NCBI RefSeq assembly: GCF_014284125.1
Contig: NZ_JACOFX010000006.1
Coordinates: 1-64,000 of the forward strand
Origin: Undibacterium umbellatum
GTDB lineage: Bacteria; Pseudomonadota; Gammaproteobacteria; Burkholderiales; Burkholderiaceae_D
Length of the DNA stretch: 64,000 bases
Direction of reading: 5' to 3'
In this document: positions 26,724-35,054 of the stretch, one piece after another
Layout of the letters: each line of letters opens with the position of its first letter
How positions within the stretch are numbered: the stretch's first letter is position 1
The notes under the pieces: model-generated
Database searches by the model: none
Seen by the model: the letters and a program-made list of their open reading frames with translations, nothing else
Told to the model about the DNA's origin: nothing
Made by a program: the position numbers and the translations under genes

Positions 26724-27443
26724 TTATTTTTGCATTTCCTGTACCTGCTGCAGAAATTGTTGAAATGATGAAGCATGCTCAGGGAATCGACTGATCCCCT
26801 CAGCAAAAATTTCTTCAGCTGCGGTCAATTTGCCCAACCTCAACAAGCATTCTCCCTTGGAAAAGAAGGCGCTCATGCCATCAGGATTAAGGTAAAGAGA
26901 AACTTCGAAATCCCTGAGTGCATATTCATAGAGAGCTAATTCCATGTAAGTGAAGGCACGGTTATCTACGGCTTCAAAGAATAAAGGGAAAAGTTCGATG
27001 GCCTTGCTATATTCTTCTATCGCCTCGATTCGCTTGCCTTGATCACCAAGAGCATAAGCATGTTTGTAATGCTCACTTGCCTGGTGAATGATTTCTGAAA
27101 TTTCTTGACCAGTGAAGTTCGCATAGCGGGGGAAATCAGTGTGTTTCAGGTACTCGACAAAACCACTCAGTTCTTCTTCTGTTGCCTGGGTATTGCCTAC
27201 TCGCTCCCATCCTGAATTGAAGTTTTTTGCGTCAATCGGAGCGTGCCACACTTTCACTTTGGCCGCCTTCAAGGATGCCAAATCCGGTTTGTTGAAAACT
27301 GATTCATACGTCAGGCAATGCGCGGTAGCTTCCCCGTCTGGCCACGAGTCCAAGGCTAGAATTTTCATGGCTATCCAGCCTGGCTTTTTTTCGCGAATGA
27401 TCAGGTCACCTGGGGTGAGGGCTATTAGTTGTGTGACTTCCAC
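26724..27443 (-). CDS. Tetratricopeptide-repeat protein
   Basis: 239 residues, cytoplasmic. Residues 1-110 form a small unrecognised domain (M-E-V-T-Q-L-I-A-L-T-P-G-D-L-I-I-R-E). From about 125 to 230 there are three helical repeats with TPR spacing (Y-K-H-A-Y-A-L-G-D-Q-G-K; A-V-D-N-R-A-F-T-Y-M-E-L-A-L-Y-E-Y-A; A-F-F-S-K-G-E-C-L-L-R-L-G-K-L). TPRs mediate protein contacts. The start ATG is at 27443 with AGGAAA upstream. The gene is divergent from the AlkB-like gene. Confidence 0.8.
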   Translation of the reverse strand: MEVTQLIALTPGDLIIREKKPGWIAMKILALDSWPDGEATAHCLTYESVFNKPDLASLKAAKVKVWHAPIDAKNFNSGWERVGNTQATEEELSGFVEYLKHTDFPRYANFTGQEISEIIHQASEHYKHAYALGDQGKRIEAIEEYSKAIELFPLFFEAVDNRAFTYMELALYEYALRDFEVSLYLNPDGMSAFFSKGECLLRLGKLTAAEEIFAEGISRFPEHASSFQQFLQQVQEMQK

Positions 27444-27564
27444 TTCAGGTTTCCTTTATTGAATTGTTTTGATTGGCAATCGCAGTTTAATATATTTCTA
27501 TCTTTTGAATGCAAAATGCAATAGATTGACATCTTTCCATTGCAATCAAATCTCTTCAGCACTT

Positions 27565-28095
27565 ATGCAAGCGCCAGCAATTTATTTAAAGCCAGATTTC
27601 CTCTTCGCACCAGAGGTCTTATTTTCCAAACTTGAAAATGAAATCATCTGGGATGAGAGAATGCGCGCCCGTAAGACGGCGAGCTTTGGTGTGGCCTATG
27701 ATTATTCTCAAATATCGTATGCACCGACACCCATGCCAGATTTTTTACAAGTGATTTGTCTGGCTCTGGAAGATGAGTTGGGCTTCCGTCCCAATAACTG
27801 TCTGTTGAACTTTTACACTGACGGTAATTCGTCCATGGGTTTTCATTCAGATTCGACTGATGAACTGGCAGAGGGTAGTGGCGTTGCCATCATTTCGCTA
27901 GGCAGTTTGCGTCATATCGCCTATCGCAGCAAACAAGATAAAAACCAGGAGTTTTCATATCCATTGCTTCCCGGAAGTTTGTTGTATATGTCTGCAGCCA
28001 TACAAGGCGAGTGGCTGCATGCCATTCCTAAAGAAGCAGGTGCTGGCGCGCGGATTAGCATGACGTTCAGGAAAATTAAGCGCTCCTGTGGATGA
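27565..28095 (+). CDS. AlkB-like 2-oxoglutarate/Fe(II) dioxygenase
   Basis: 176 residues from the ATG at 27565 (MQAPAIYLKPDFL), which fits the family start better than the upstream frame opening at 27469. Iron ligands are in F-H-S-D-S-T-D (H-x-D) and W-L-H-A-I-P-K. The 2-oxoglutarate-binding arginines are in R-I-S-M-T-F-R. N-F-Y-x-D-G-x-S-S-M-G-F-H is the standard AlkB/AlkBH2 signature. It probably reverses alkylation damage in DNA or RNA. It lies 73 bp before an ATP-grasp gene. Confidence 0.88.
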   Translation: MQAPAIYLKPDFLFAPEVLFSKLENEIIWDERMRARKTASFGVAYDYSQISYAPTPMPDFLQVICLALEDELGFRPNNCLLNFYTDGNSSMGFHSDSTDELAEGSGVAIISLGSLRHIAYRSKQDKNQEFSYPLLPGSLLYMSAAIQGEWLHAIPKEAGAGARISMTFRKIKRSCG

Positions 28096-28168
28096 CAGCG
28101 AGGCCCTTTGCATCTCTGGAAAAAATGCGTGGGAGATGAGCCTCTTTTAAAAATAGTTTAAGAATTTT

Positions 28169-28948
28169 ATGCACTGGATTATACAAAATAATATCTTCTC
28201 AGAAACAGGTTGGGATCAGTTGTTGCAAACGATCGATCGCTTCGGGATTTCTCATTCTGTTCACAAGGTCGTGCCATTTGTTGGCGAGCTGGAACCGCCA
28301 GCAACTATTGGTCATGATAACGTCATTTGCATAGGTTCCTATTCCATGCGTCATGCTGCCAAACGACATGGCTGGACGCCTGGGGTATTTGATTTGTTCG
28401 AGCAGGATTTCGGCCAACAACTCAAGCATTGGGGTGAGCATATGCTCAATGCCAGTTCAGTTATCAGTAGTTTTGCCGATGCGGTTTTTACCGATGATTT
28501 CATGTTCGTACGCCCATGCAATGATTCCAAGTATTTTGCTGGACGTGTATTTTCACGCGAAGAATTTGAAACCTGGCAAATCCAGGTTTGCGATTTACAA
28601 CTTGAAGATGGAAGCAGCCTGACGCCGCAGACCTTGATACAAGTCGTCAAACCTATCCTGATTTACTGCGAAGCGCGGTTTTGGGTAGTCAAGGGGTGTA
28701 TTATCACCAAGTCCATTTATAAGCGTGGTGACCGGGTGATTTATTCGAGTGAAGTGGATGACAGTTTCACGCAATATGTGGAGGAGCGCATTGAAGAATG
28801 GCAACCGCATGAGGCATTTGTCATTGACGTGTGCGATACCGAGCTTGGTTTGAAAATTGTTGAAATCAATACCTTGAATTCATCAGGCTTTTATGCCGGA
28901 GATGTGCAAAAGCTTGTGCTGGCACTGGAAGAGGCTTTTAGCGTTTGA
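28169..28948 (+). CDS. ATP-grasp protein of the R2K type
   Basis: 259 residues. The short ATP-grasp core differs from the biosynthetic cluster's enzyme. It shows F-V-R-P-C-N-D-S-K-Y-F-A-G-R-V-F near residue 112, a second strand I-L-I-Y-C-E-A-R-F-W-V, and the metal-binding end A-F-V-I-D-V-C-D and K-I-V-E-I-N-T-L-N-S-S-G-F-Y. Lysine is replaced by arginine at the usual ATP positions, which is the mark of the R2K clade linked to protein or peptide ligation in phage and bacterial conflict contexts. The function here is unknown. It ends at a strong hairpin. Confidence 0.78.
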   Translation: MHWIIQNNIFSETGWDQLLQTIDRFGISHSVHKVVPFVGELEPPATIGHDNVICIGSYSMRHAAKRHGWTPGVFDLFEQDFGQQLKHWGEHMLNASSVISSFADAVFTDDFMFVRPCNDSKYFAGRVFSREEFETWQIQVCDLQLEDGSSLTPQTLIQVVKPILIYCEARFWVVKGCIITKSIYKRGDRVIYSSEVDDSFTQYVEERIEEWQPHEAFVIDVCDTELGLKIVEINTLNSSGFYAGDVQKLVLALEEAFSV

Positions 28949-28951
28949 CTT

Positions 28952-28983
28952 ACTCGTGCAGAGGAAGACCCCTCTGCACGAGT
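28952..28983. terminator. Strong hairpin between converging genes
   Basis: Perfect 13-bp stem, left arm ACTCGTGCAGAGG at 28952-28964 and its complement at 28971-28983, loop AAGACC. It lies between the R2K ATP-grasp stop and the kynA stop, with T-rich sequence (cttttcttgcttt) after it on the plus strand. Confidence 0.8.
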
Positions 28984-29002
28984 ATCGACTTTTCTTGCTT
29001 TC

Positions 29003-29854
29003 TTACAGCGCAGTCCGCAATGCAAACAATTCCGGGAACAACACCACATCTAGCATCTTGCGCAGATAGCTGACACCTGCAGTGCCGCCCGTGCCGGTTT
29101 TGAAGCCGATGATGCGCTCTACTGTAGTGACATGACGGAAGCGCCAGATGCGGAAGGCGGTTTCCATGTCCACCAGTTTTTCTGCCAGTTCATACAAAGA
29201 CCAATATTTTTCTGGTGTTTGATAGACTTGCAGCCAGGCTGCTTTGACGGACTCATTGGCGACTATGCCTTGCGACCAGTCTTGTTGCAAACGGTCTGCA
29301 TCAATCGCAAAACCCTGGCGTGACAAGAGCATGATGGCTTCATCATAAATAGACGGTGTACGCAGAGAAGCATCGAGAGTTGCATGTACTTCTGGCTTGC
29401 TTTCATGGACAGTCATCAGGGTGGCGTTCTTGTTACCCAGCAGGTATTCCAGTTCACGGTATTGATGTGACTGGAAGCCTGACGATGCACCCAGGTAAGG
29501 GCGTATTGCCGTGTATTCGCTAGGCGTCATGGTGGACAACACATCCCAGGCATGTACCAGTTGATCCATGATGCGGGCCACGCGTGACAGCATCTTGAAG
29601 GCGGGTGGCAAATCATTGCTGCGTATATGCTGGCGCACTGCATGCAGTTCATGCAGCATCAGCTTGATCCACAGTTCACTGGTTTGATGCTGGACGATGA
29701 ACAGCATTTCATTGTGATTGGGTGAGCGTGGATGTTGCGCCGTCAGTATCTGGTCCAGGCCCAGATAATCGCCATAGCTCATGGATTCGCTAAAGTCCAT
29801 TTGTGCGCCATGCCATGCCATGGGGCATTTGCCAGCTTGTTCGTTGTTGCTCAT
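29003..29854 (-). CDS. kynA: Tryptophan 2,3-dioxygenase
   Basis: 283 residues, the usual length for the bacterial enzyme. It carries M-S-Y-G-D-Y-L near residue 25, followed by [15 protein letters not shown] (heme/substrate region near residue 55). It also has [12 protein letters not shown] and the C-terminal [14 protein letters not shown]. It opens the indole ring of L-tryptophan to N-formylkynurenine using heme and O2, the first step of the kynurenine pathway. It lies downstream of kynU on the same strand, separated by 138 bp containing a hairpin-like repeat. AAGGAAA precedes the ATG. Confidence 0.95.
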   Translation of the reverse strand: MSNNEQAGKCPMAWHGAQMDFSESMSYGDYLGLDQILTAQHPRSPNHNEMLFIVQHQTSELWIKLMLHELHAVRQHIRSNDLPPAFKMLSRVARIMDQLVHAWDVLSTMTPSEYTAIRPYLGASSGFQSHQYRELEYLLGNKNATLMTVHESKPEVHATLDASLRTPSIYDEAIMLLSRQGFAIDADRLQQDWSQGIVANESVKAAWLQVYQTPEKYWSLYELAEKLVDMETAFRIWRFRHVTTVERIIGFKTGTGGTAGVSYLRKMLDVVLFPELFALRTAL

Positions 29855-29892
29855 GAGGTTTCCTTAAAATGTTTTCTACCTAAAACCATATT

Positions 29893-29985
29893 ACACAGAG
29901 ACGGAGAGGTCGCACAGAGAAAGGCGAAGAGCTTTTTATGCATTTTGTTCTTCTTTGCTTTTCTCTGTGTCTCTGTGTTGAGGGG
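29893..29985. repeat. Stem-loop repeat, copy 1 (CACAGAG/CTCTGTG type)
   Basis: A roughly 90-bp imperfect inverted repeat starting ACACAGAGACGGAGAGG and ending CTCTGTGTCTCTGTGTTGAGG, located between kynU and kynA. A related copy lies at 31578-31680 upstream of kynU. This kind of dispersed element is usually present many times per genome, which cannot be checked here. Confidence 0.6.
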
Positions 29986-29992
29986 TCTTGAA

Positions 29993-31249
29993 TCAAGTCA
30001 CTGCATTTCGTTCAGCGTTGGCATCGTAGTCTTTGCTGTCGAGTATATCGCGCAAGCCTTCTGCTGCATCCCAGACATCGACAAAGCTAGTGTACAGCGG
30101 CGTAAAACCAAAGCGCATGATAGCGGGTTCGCGATAGTCACCGATGATGCCGCGATTGATTAGCGCCTGTATCACGGCATAGGCATGTGGGTGTTTGAAG
30201 CTGGCCTGGCTGCCGCGTTGCTGGTGCTGGCGAGGTGTTACCAGTTCCAGTGGGTGTGATGCACAACGGGCTTCTACCAGGGTGATAAACATATCCGTCA
30301 GTGCCAGCGATTTTTTGCGTATTGCCTGCATATCTGTCTTGCCAAAAACATCCAGTCCACAGGCAACCATAGCCAGTGACGTAATTGGCTGGGTACCGCA
30401 CAGGGCGCGGCGTATGCCAGGCGTAGGTGTAAAACCCGGGTCCATGGCAAAGGGGCTGGCATGACCCCACCAGCCAGACAACGGGTGATGGAATGTCTCT
30501 TGATGACGTGCAGGCACCCAGATAAACGCAGGCGAGCCAGGTCCGCCGTTCAGGTATTTATAAGTACAACCAACGGCAAAGTCAGCATTCGCGGCATTCA
30601 GTTGTACAGGAACTGCGCCAGCAGAATGGGCCAGGTCCCACAAAATCAATGCGCCATGTTGATGTGCAAGGGCAGTGACGGCAGTCATGTCATGCAGATA
30701 GCCAGTGCGGTAATTCACATGCGTGAGCATCACCAGTGCCGTGCTGTCATTGATGACTTGCGGCAGTTCTTCTGGAGAGTCGATCAACTGGATTTGATAA
30801 CCACGATTTAGCCAGCGGGCGATGCCTTCCGCCATGTAGATATCAGTAGGGAAGTTGCTGCGTTCGGTAATGATGGTTTTGCGTTTGGTATCAGCCGTCT
30901 GTATCTGCAGTGCTGCGGCGATGGCCTTGAACAGGTTGACGGATGTCGTGTCGGTGACGACCACTTCATTGACTTCAGCACCAATCAAGGGAGCGAGTTG
31001 ATTGCCCAGGGTGGATGGCAAATCAAACCAGCCAGCGGTATTCCAGCTCTTGATGAGATCAGTGCCCCACTCGCGGGTAATGACATCTTGCGCTTTTTGC
31101 AGGGCTGCCTTGGGGCGGGCACCGAGGGAATTGCCGTCAAGGTAAATCACACCGGCTGGCAAATCAAATTCTTCACGCAGGGCTGCCAGCGGATCTTGCA
31201 TATCAAGCTTTTCGCAATCGCTGCGGGTGATAGTGGTGGTTTGTGTCAT
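29993..31249 (-). CDS. kynU: Kynureninase
   Basis: 418 residues from the ATG at 31247-31249 ([11 protein letters not shown]), preceded by AAGGAG at 9-nt spacing; an upstream ATG at 31276 lacks such a site. It is a PLP-dependent fold-type I enzyme with Y-L-D-G-N-S-L-G-A near residue 33, W-D-L-A-H-S-A-G-A and the PLP-lysine segment [19 protein letters not shown] and R-F-G-F-T-P-L-Y are also present. It cleaves kynurenine to anthranilate and alanine. Together with kynA it forms most of the anthranilate route; no formamidase (kynB) is present in the window. Confidence 0.95.
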   Translation of the reverse strand: MTQTTTITRSDCEKLDMQDPLAALREEFDLPAGVIYLDGNSLGARPKAALQKAQDVITREWGTDLIKSWNTAGWFDLPSTLGNQLAPLIGAEVNEVVVTDTTSVNLFKAIAAALQIQTADTKRKTIITERSNFPTDIYMAEGIARWLNRGYQIQLIDSPEELPQVINDSTALVMLTHVNYRTGYLHDMTAVTALAHQHGALILWDLAHSAGAVPVQLNAANADFAVGCTYKYLNGGPGSPAFIWVPARHQETFHHPLSGWWGHASPFAMDPGFTPTPGIRRALCGTQPITSLAMVACGLDVFGKTDMQAIRKKSLALTDMFITLVEARCASHPLELVTPRQHQQRGSQASFKHPHAYAVIQALINRGIIGDYREPAIMRFGFTPLYTSFVDVWDAAEGLRDILDSKDYDANAERNAVT

Positions 31250-31710
31250 TACAACAGGCTCCTTAGTATGTGGCATCGGGGGCTGGCATCAAGCCCGGCA
31301 AGTTTTTTACAGACAAATCAATTCATGGTCTCAAGAAGCGATTTCGCCGGAGACGATGACTCGTGGAAAAATATGCAGAGATTTTATGCCGGATTGTCTG
31401 AATTTTTCTTGCAAATTGCAGTGTGAAAATCAAAGTTAATAGAATATTCTGCCGATTATATTTAAGATTTTGATATAAAATGCATTAATGAGTTTTTGCA
31501 TTGCGCAAAGGCACCAGATTGTTTGTGTTTTTGCAATTGCTTGCTCTTCTCATCTGCTAGTAATAATAGATTAAAAGACACAGGCCCCGGCGAGATAGAT
31601 AAAAGGAGGGATGCTTGCAAGTAAGCTTTTCTGCATCTTTTTTTCTCAGTGTGTCCTCTGTGCCTCTGTGTTGAGAGGTTTTGTCATCAATAAATAAGTA
31701 GATTAGTCAA
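31250..31710. promoter_or_regulatory. Divergent kynU / Lrp-type regulator region
   Basis: 461 bp between kynU and the Lrp/AsnC gene, which point away from each other. The stretch 31435-31500 is AT-rich and could hold promoters and regulator sites. The right half carries the second stem-loop repeat. I could not identify a specific operator by eye. Confidence 0.4.
31578..31680. repeat. Stem-loop repeat, copy 2
   Basis: Begins ACACAGGCCCCGGCGAGA and ends CCTCTGTGCCTCTGTGTTGAGAGG. Its right arm is nearly identical to that of copy 1 at 29960-29985 (CTCTGTGTCTCTGTGTTGAGG). The left arm has diverged. It sits directly upstream of the Lrp-type regulator gene. Confidence 0.55.
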
Positions 31711-32187
31711 ATGCAACTCGACGCCACCGATCTTAAAATCCTCCAGCAATTACAGGCCGATGGCCGCATCAGCAATCAGGAGCTTGCTGATAAAGTTTTT
31801 TTATCCCCGTCATCCTGCTTGCGTCGCGTGCGCATGCTGGAAGAGGCTGGCATCATCCACCATTATTGCGCTGTTATTGATGCTGCTGCAGTCGGGCTGG
31901 AAGTGGATGCCTTTGTTCAGGTCACTATGCGCCGCGATGTGGAACAATGGCATGAGAACTTTTCGCAAGCGTTACTGCAATGGCCGGAAGTCATCGGCTC
32001 TTATATCATCACTGGCGACGCCAATTACCTGTTGCGCGTGCGTGCCCGCAATCTCAAGCATTATTCTGCTTTTGTGCTGGAACGACTTTATAAGACGACT
32101 GGCGTGCTTGATATACGCTCGAACATCGTGTTGCAAACTTTAAAGGATACACAGCAAATCGCGACCAGCCTGCTAGTGGCTGAATAA
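31711..32187 (+). CDS. Lrp/AsnC-family regulator, probable kyn regulator
   Basis: 158 residues. The N-terminal HTH is typical of the family (L-D-A-T-D-L-K-I-L-Q-Q-L-Q-A-D-G-R-I-S, then L-S-P-S-S-C-L-R-R-V-R). The C-terminal half is the RAM ligand-binding/oligomerisation domain (G-S-Y-I-I-T-G-D-A-N-Y-L-L-R-V). In other proteobacteria an Lrp-type protein (KynR) divergent from kyn genes activates them in response to kynurenine. The same layout here supports that role, but it is inferred. A Nudix gene follows 33 bp downstream. Confidence 0.88.
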   Translation: MQLDATDLKILQQLQADGRISNQELADKVFLSPSSCLRRVRMLEEAGIIHHYCAVIDAAAVGLEVDAFVQVTMRRDVEQWHENFSQALLQWPEVIGSYIITGDANYLLRVRARNLKHYSAFVLERLYKTTGVLDIRSNIVLQTLKDTQQIATSLLVAE

Positions 32188-32220
32188 TATTCTCTTCTAC
32201 CGCGTTACCATCACTCTGCC

Positions 32221-32697
32221 ATGATTTCCTTTGATATTGACGAGTATCGTTACAACCTGCGTGCAGCCGCCATCATTCTAGATGGCGACAGGGTGCTGCT
32301 GCACAAAATCGAAGGCGATGCATTCTGGTGTGTACCTGGTGGCCGGGTAAATGCAGGAGAGCTCGCTTCCAACACGGTGGTGCGGGAGATGCAGGAAGAA
32401 TTGTCAGAACCTGTTAGCTGTGAAAACCTGTTGTGGACTGTTGAGAATTTTTTCTCTTATCGCGGTCAGCAACATCATGAAATTGGTTTGTATTTCTTGG
32501 TTCGCTTGGCATCAGATTCACGCCTGCTGACAACAGTAGGCCCTTATGTGGGCAATGAAGGTGACTTGAAGCTCACTTTTGCTTGGTTCAGTCGGGCAGA
32601 GTTGGCAGATCTTGATATCCGTCCTTCCTTTTTAGCGCAGGCGCTGGCAGCTCCAGCCCTGCTCATGCAGCATGTGGTACATCGTGAGCACGCTTAA
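32221..32697 (+). CDS. Nudix hydrolase
   Basis: 158 residues with the Nudix box G-R-V-N-A-G-E-L-A-S-N-T-V-V-R-E-M-Q-E-E-L near residue 42. The G, E and R-E-x-x-E-E positions match, while the glycine usually following E-E-L is replaced by serine. W-C-V-P-G-G precedes it. These enzymes hydrolyse nucleoside diphosphates linked to another moiety; the substrate is unknown. It may be co-transcribed with the Lrp-type regulator 33 bp upstream. Confidence 0.88.
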   Translation: MISFDIDEYRYNLRAAAIILDGDRVLLHKIEGDAFWCVPGGRVNAGELASNTVVREMQEELSEPVSCENLLWTVENFFSYRGQQHHEIGLYFLVRLASDSRLLTTVGPYVGNEGDLKLTFAWFSRAELADLDIRPSFLAQALAAPALLMQHVVHREHA

Positions 32698-33063
32698 GTG
32701 GCTCCAGAAAATCAACTGCTTTGTATCTTTTTGCCATTTTCGCTTGAGGCGGGAAAAAAATAGATCCGTCCGACAGTCAACGCTTACAAGTTTTTAGGAC
32801 TGGTCCGATATCTGAAAATTGGTCTTCTGATTACACTGTGTGCAGTATATTCAAAGTAAAGAAACGTAGATGGATAGCAGGAATATGCATGTATTTTTTG
32901 ATGTCCCTTTTTTTTTTGCTTTGAACTTACATCTATCTGTACACCAGCTAAAAAGTAGGTACAGGGTTTTGAGGGATCTCGAAAATCCCCTTGCGCAATT
33001 TTCGCATTGGATTGCGGATCGTATTGCGTATTGCATTGATTAACCAGTATTCAGGAGATTTAT
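32698..33063. other. Intergenic leader of the disordered-protein gene
   Basis: 366 bp without a gene. It contains long T and A runs (for example about 32898-32920), a small hairpin CTGTAC...GTACAG near 32936-32966, and several ATTGCG/TATTGC repeats at about 33003-33040. A good ribosome binding site (AGGAG) sits 7 nt before the next ATG. I see no identifiable operator. Confidence 0.4.
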
Positions 33064-33804
33064 ATGAAGAACGGACGTCAGCAAGACAATTCTTTCCAGG
33101 AACGTGATCGTCAAATCAGGACGCACCATGCCTATAATGGCAGCCGTCACGAGGGCTATGGTGATAATCACGAATTCGATCAAAACAGGGATGTACGCCA
33201 TGCATCCTCAAACTACACCAATGATTTTGGCCGTGAACAAATGCAAAGCCGTAACTCGGGTTCGCAAGGTTTCTACGGCGTAGACGGTGGCCGTCAGCAA
33301 GAGCCGCGCTACGCCAATGACAATGGCCGCACTTATCCTGAACAGCACGATCGTCAGAATGTAAGTCAGGCCGGCCGTTATAACGGTCAGCAATCCAGCC
33401 AGGACTTCCATAGTAGCCAGGCCAATGATGGCCGTTATCATCCTAACGACTTCGGTCAATATGAACACAATGGCGCTTCCTCTCCACGCCAGTATTCAAG
33501 CGACCGCGACGGAAATAACCGCGGCGACAGCCAGCAAGTGACGCGTGGTGGCTATGAAGATACACGTCATGGACAACATTTTGACCATGACTATCATCAG
33601 TGGCGCAATCTGCAAATCGAAGCGCTTGATAATGACTATGATGAATGGCGCAAAGAGCGCTATCAAAAATTCTCAACGGAGTTTGATACATGGCGCAATG
33701 GTCGCTCAGCCAATGCTGCAAAAAATCCGCAAGACAAGAATGTTCAAAACACGGCAAGTTCTGCTGCCGCTAGTGACAGCAATACGACGAGTAAGTCCAA
33801 GTAA
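33064..33804 (+). CDS. Disordered hydrophilic protein with Y/F-x-x-W-R repeats
   Basis: 246 residues, extremely rich in N, Q, G, R, D, H, S and Y, with no hydrophobic core for the first 175 residues. Near residues 180-215 there is an ordered helical signature of three spaced motifs: Y-H-Q-W-R, Y-D-E-W-R and F-D-T-W-R, with K-F-S between the last two. I recall similar tryptophan-arginine repeats at the end of small stress-associated proteins in Burkholderiales and other proteobacteria, but no function is established to my knowledge. Strong AGGAG site and monocistronic. Confidence 0.75.
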   Translation: MKNGRQQDNSFQERDRQIRTHHAYNGSRHEGYGDNHEFDQNRDVRHASSNYTNDFGREQMQSRNSGSQGFYGVDGGRQQEPRYANDNGRTYPEQHDRQNVSQAGRYNGQQSSQDFHSSQANDGRYHPNDFGQYEHNGASSPRQYSSDRDGNNRGDSQQVTRGGYEDTRHGQHFDHDYHQWRNLQIEALDNDYDEWRKERYQKFSTEFDTWRNGRSANAAKNPQDKNVQNTASSAAASDSNTTSKSK

Positions 33805-33884
33805 GTTCGGATAGCCTGAACATTAAAAGGATGTTTGGAAATAAGGGAGGGCAGTTTTTTGCCTCCCCTGTAGCTATTTTTCAA

Positions 33885-34391
33885 TCAAAAGTAGTTCGTA
33901 AACAACACAACAACAATCGGTGACGCCAGGCCAAGCAACATGCCTATGAATGCGTCCTGCATCGCGTCTGTCAATGTGCCGGTTATTCCGCCAAATAAAA
34001 AGCCCGCTACGGCGCCATAGCCTGCCATGATGAGATATGGCGATCTTCTTTGCCAGGTAAAAAATAGTAAGCCTATTCCGCCCCCAGTCAAAGTAGCAAG
34101 CAAGGATAGCGGTGTTGATAAATCCGGATAGCCAGGAAAGCTTGTCCACGTCAATCCCAGTAAGGGCCAAAATAAGAGGCAAACCCAATGTGGGCCGAAC
34201 AGTGGAAAAATGAAGCGCTCCAGGAATGAAAAAACAAAACGTGAAATACGTCGTGATTTCATGTCGCTGGCATATTGTTCCCTAAATTTCCTGTTTCTTT
34301 CACGTCTGGCAGCGCCCTTGCCAGTGGAAGTATTTCCGTGCCGTTGGGGAGTTTCTTGTGAAATATTTTTTAAAGAATATTTTCGTTTCAT
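33885..34391 (-). CDS. Small membrane protein with basic N-terminal tail
   Basis: 168 residues. The first 60 residues are strongly basic and Ser/Gln/Arg-rich (K-G-A-A-R-R-E-R-N-R-K-F-R). Four hydrophobic segments follow (about 66-84, 92-110, 121-138, 145-165) with glycine-rich G-G-G-I-G-L-L and G-F-L-F-G-G-I-T-G motifs. An inner-membrane location is likely. No family was recognised. A GC-rich hairpin at about 33845-33871 lies between its stop and the converging gene. Confidence 0.65.
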   Translation of the reverse strand: MKRKYSLKNISQETPQRHGNTSTGKGAARRERNRKFREQYASDMKSRRISRFVFSFLERFIFPLFGPHWVCLLFWPLLGLTWTSFPGYPDLSTPLSLLATLTGGGIGLLFFTWQRRSPYLIMAGYGAVAGFLFGGITGTLTDAMQDAFIGMLLGLASPIVVVLFTNYF

Positions 34392-34496
34392 CGCTGCATC
34401 GGCAGTGCTATCAATATATTATCGAGTTAAAATTTTTTCTGGATAAATTTTCTGGGTCGCCTGAGTTGTTGCGCATAACTAGAGACATGTACACAT

Positions 34497-35054
34497 ATGC
34501 AAATACAAACAAAAAACCTCGTCTTGCGTGATTTTTCCATCCAAGATTTGCCATTGTATACCGCCTTACGCAGCCATCCTGATTTCCAGGTTTATTACGA
34601 TGATGACGATGTTACGCCAGAAAAATCTGCCTTCTTGCTCCAGCTTTTCATGCAGCAAAGCCAGGAAAACCCGCGTCAGAAATTTCAATTGGCAATTTGT
34701 GGAAAAGATGGCGTACTCATGGGGTCATGCGGCATAAGACTGGAAGCAGCGGGGCAGGCTTCCATGGGATTTGAATTGGGTGTGCCCTGGCAACATGCGG
34801 GCAGGGCAAGAGAGGCGGCGCAGGCCATGCTAGATTTCGCTTTTTGCAAATTGCAAGTGGATAGGGTATATGCCGAGACCCTGGCTGAAAATCAGGGAGC
34901 GACCAGAGTCTGTCAGTCGCTAGGGATGCGGCGAGCAGGTATTGATATGGCATCGCGCTTTTTCAAAGGGAGAAAGTGGGAGGCTGTACTCTTTGAAATC
35001 CACGCGCAAGATTTTATGCTCCTGGCTAAAGATGGCCAGGCACTTGCGGGTTGA
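34497..35054 (+). CDS. GNAT acetyltransferase (RimJ/RimL type)
   Basis: 185 residues. It begins with the usual strand (T-K-N-L-V-L-R-D-F-S-I-Q-D) and continues with G-F-E-L-G-V-P-W-Q-H-A-G-R-A-R-E-A-A, the acetyl-CoA pyrophosphate loop (Q/R-x-x-G-x-G/A variant). D-R-V-Y-A-E-T-L-A-E-N-Q-G-A and S-L-G-M-R-R-A follow. This is the RimJ/RimL-like branch, which acetylates proteins or small amines. Its last 29 nt overlap the end of the converging GspF-like gene. Confidence 0.85.
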   Translation: MQIQTKNLVLRDFSIQDLPLYTALRSHPDFQVYYDDDDVTPEKSAFLLQLFMQQSQENPRQKFQLAICGKDGVLMGSCGIRLEAAGQASMGFELGVPWQHAGRAREAAQAMLDFAFCKLQVDRVYAETLAENQGATRVCQSLGMRRAGIDMASRFFKGRKWEAVLFEIHAQDFMLLAKDGQALAG

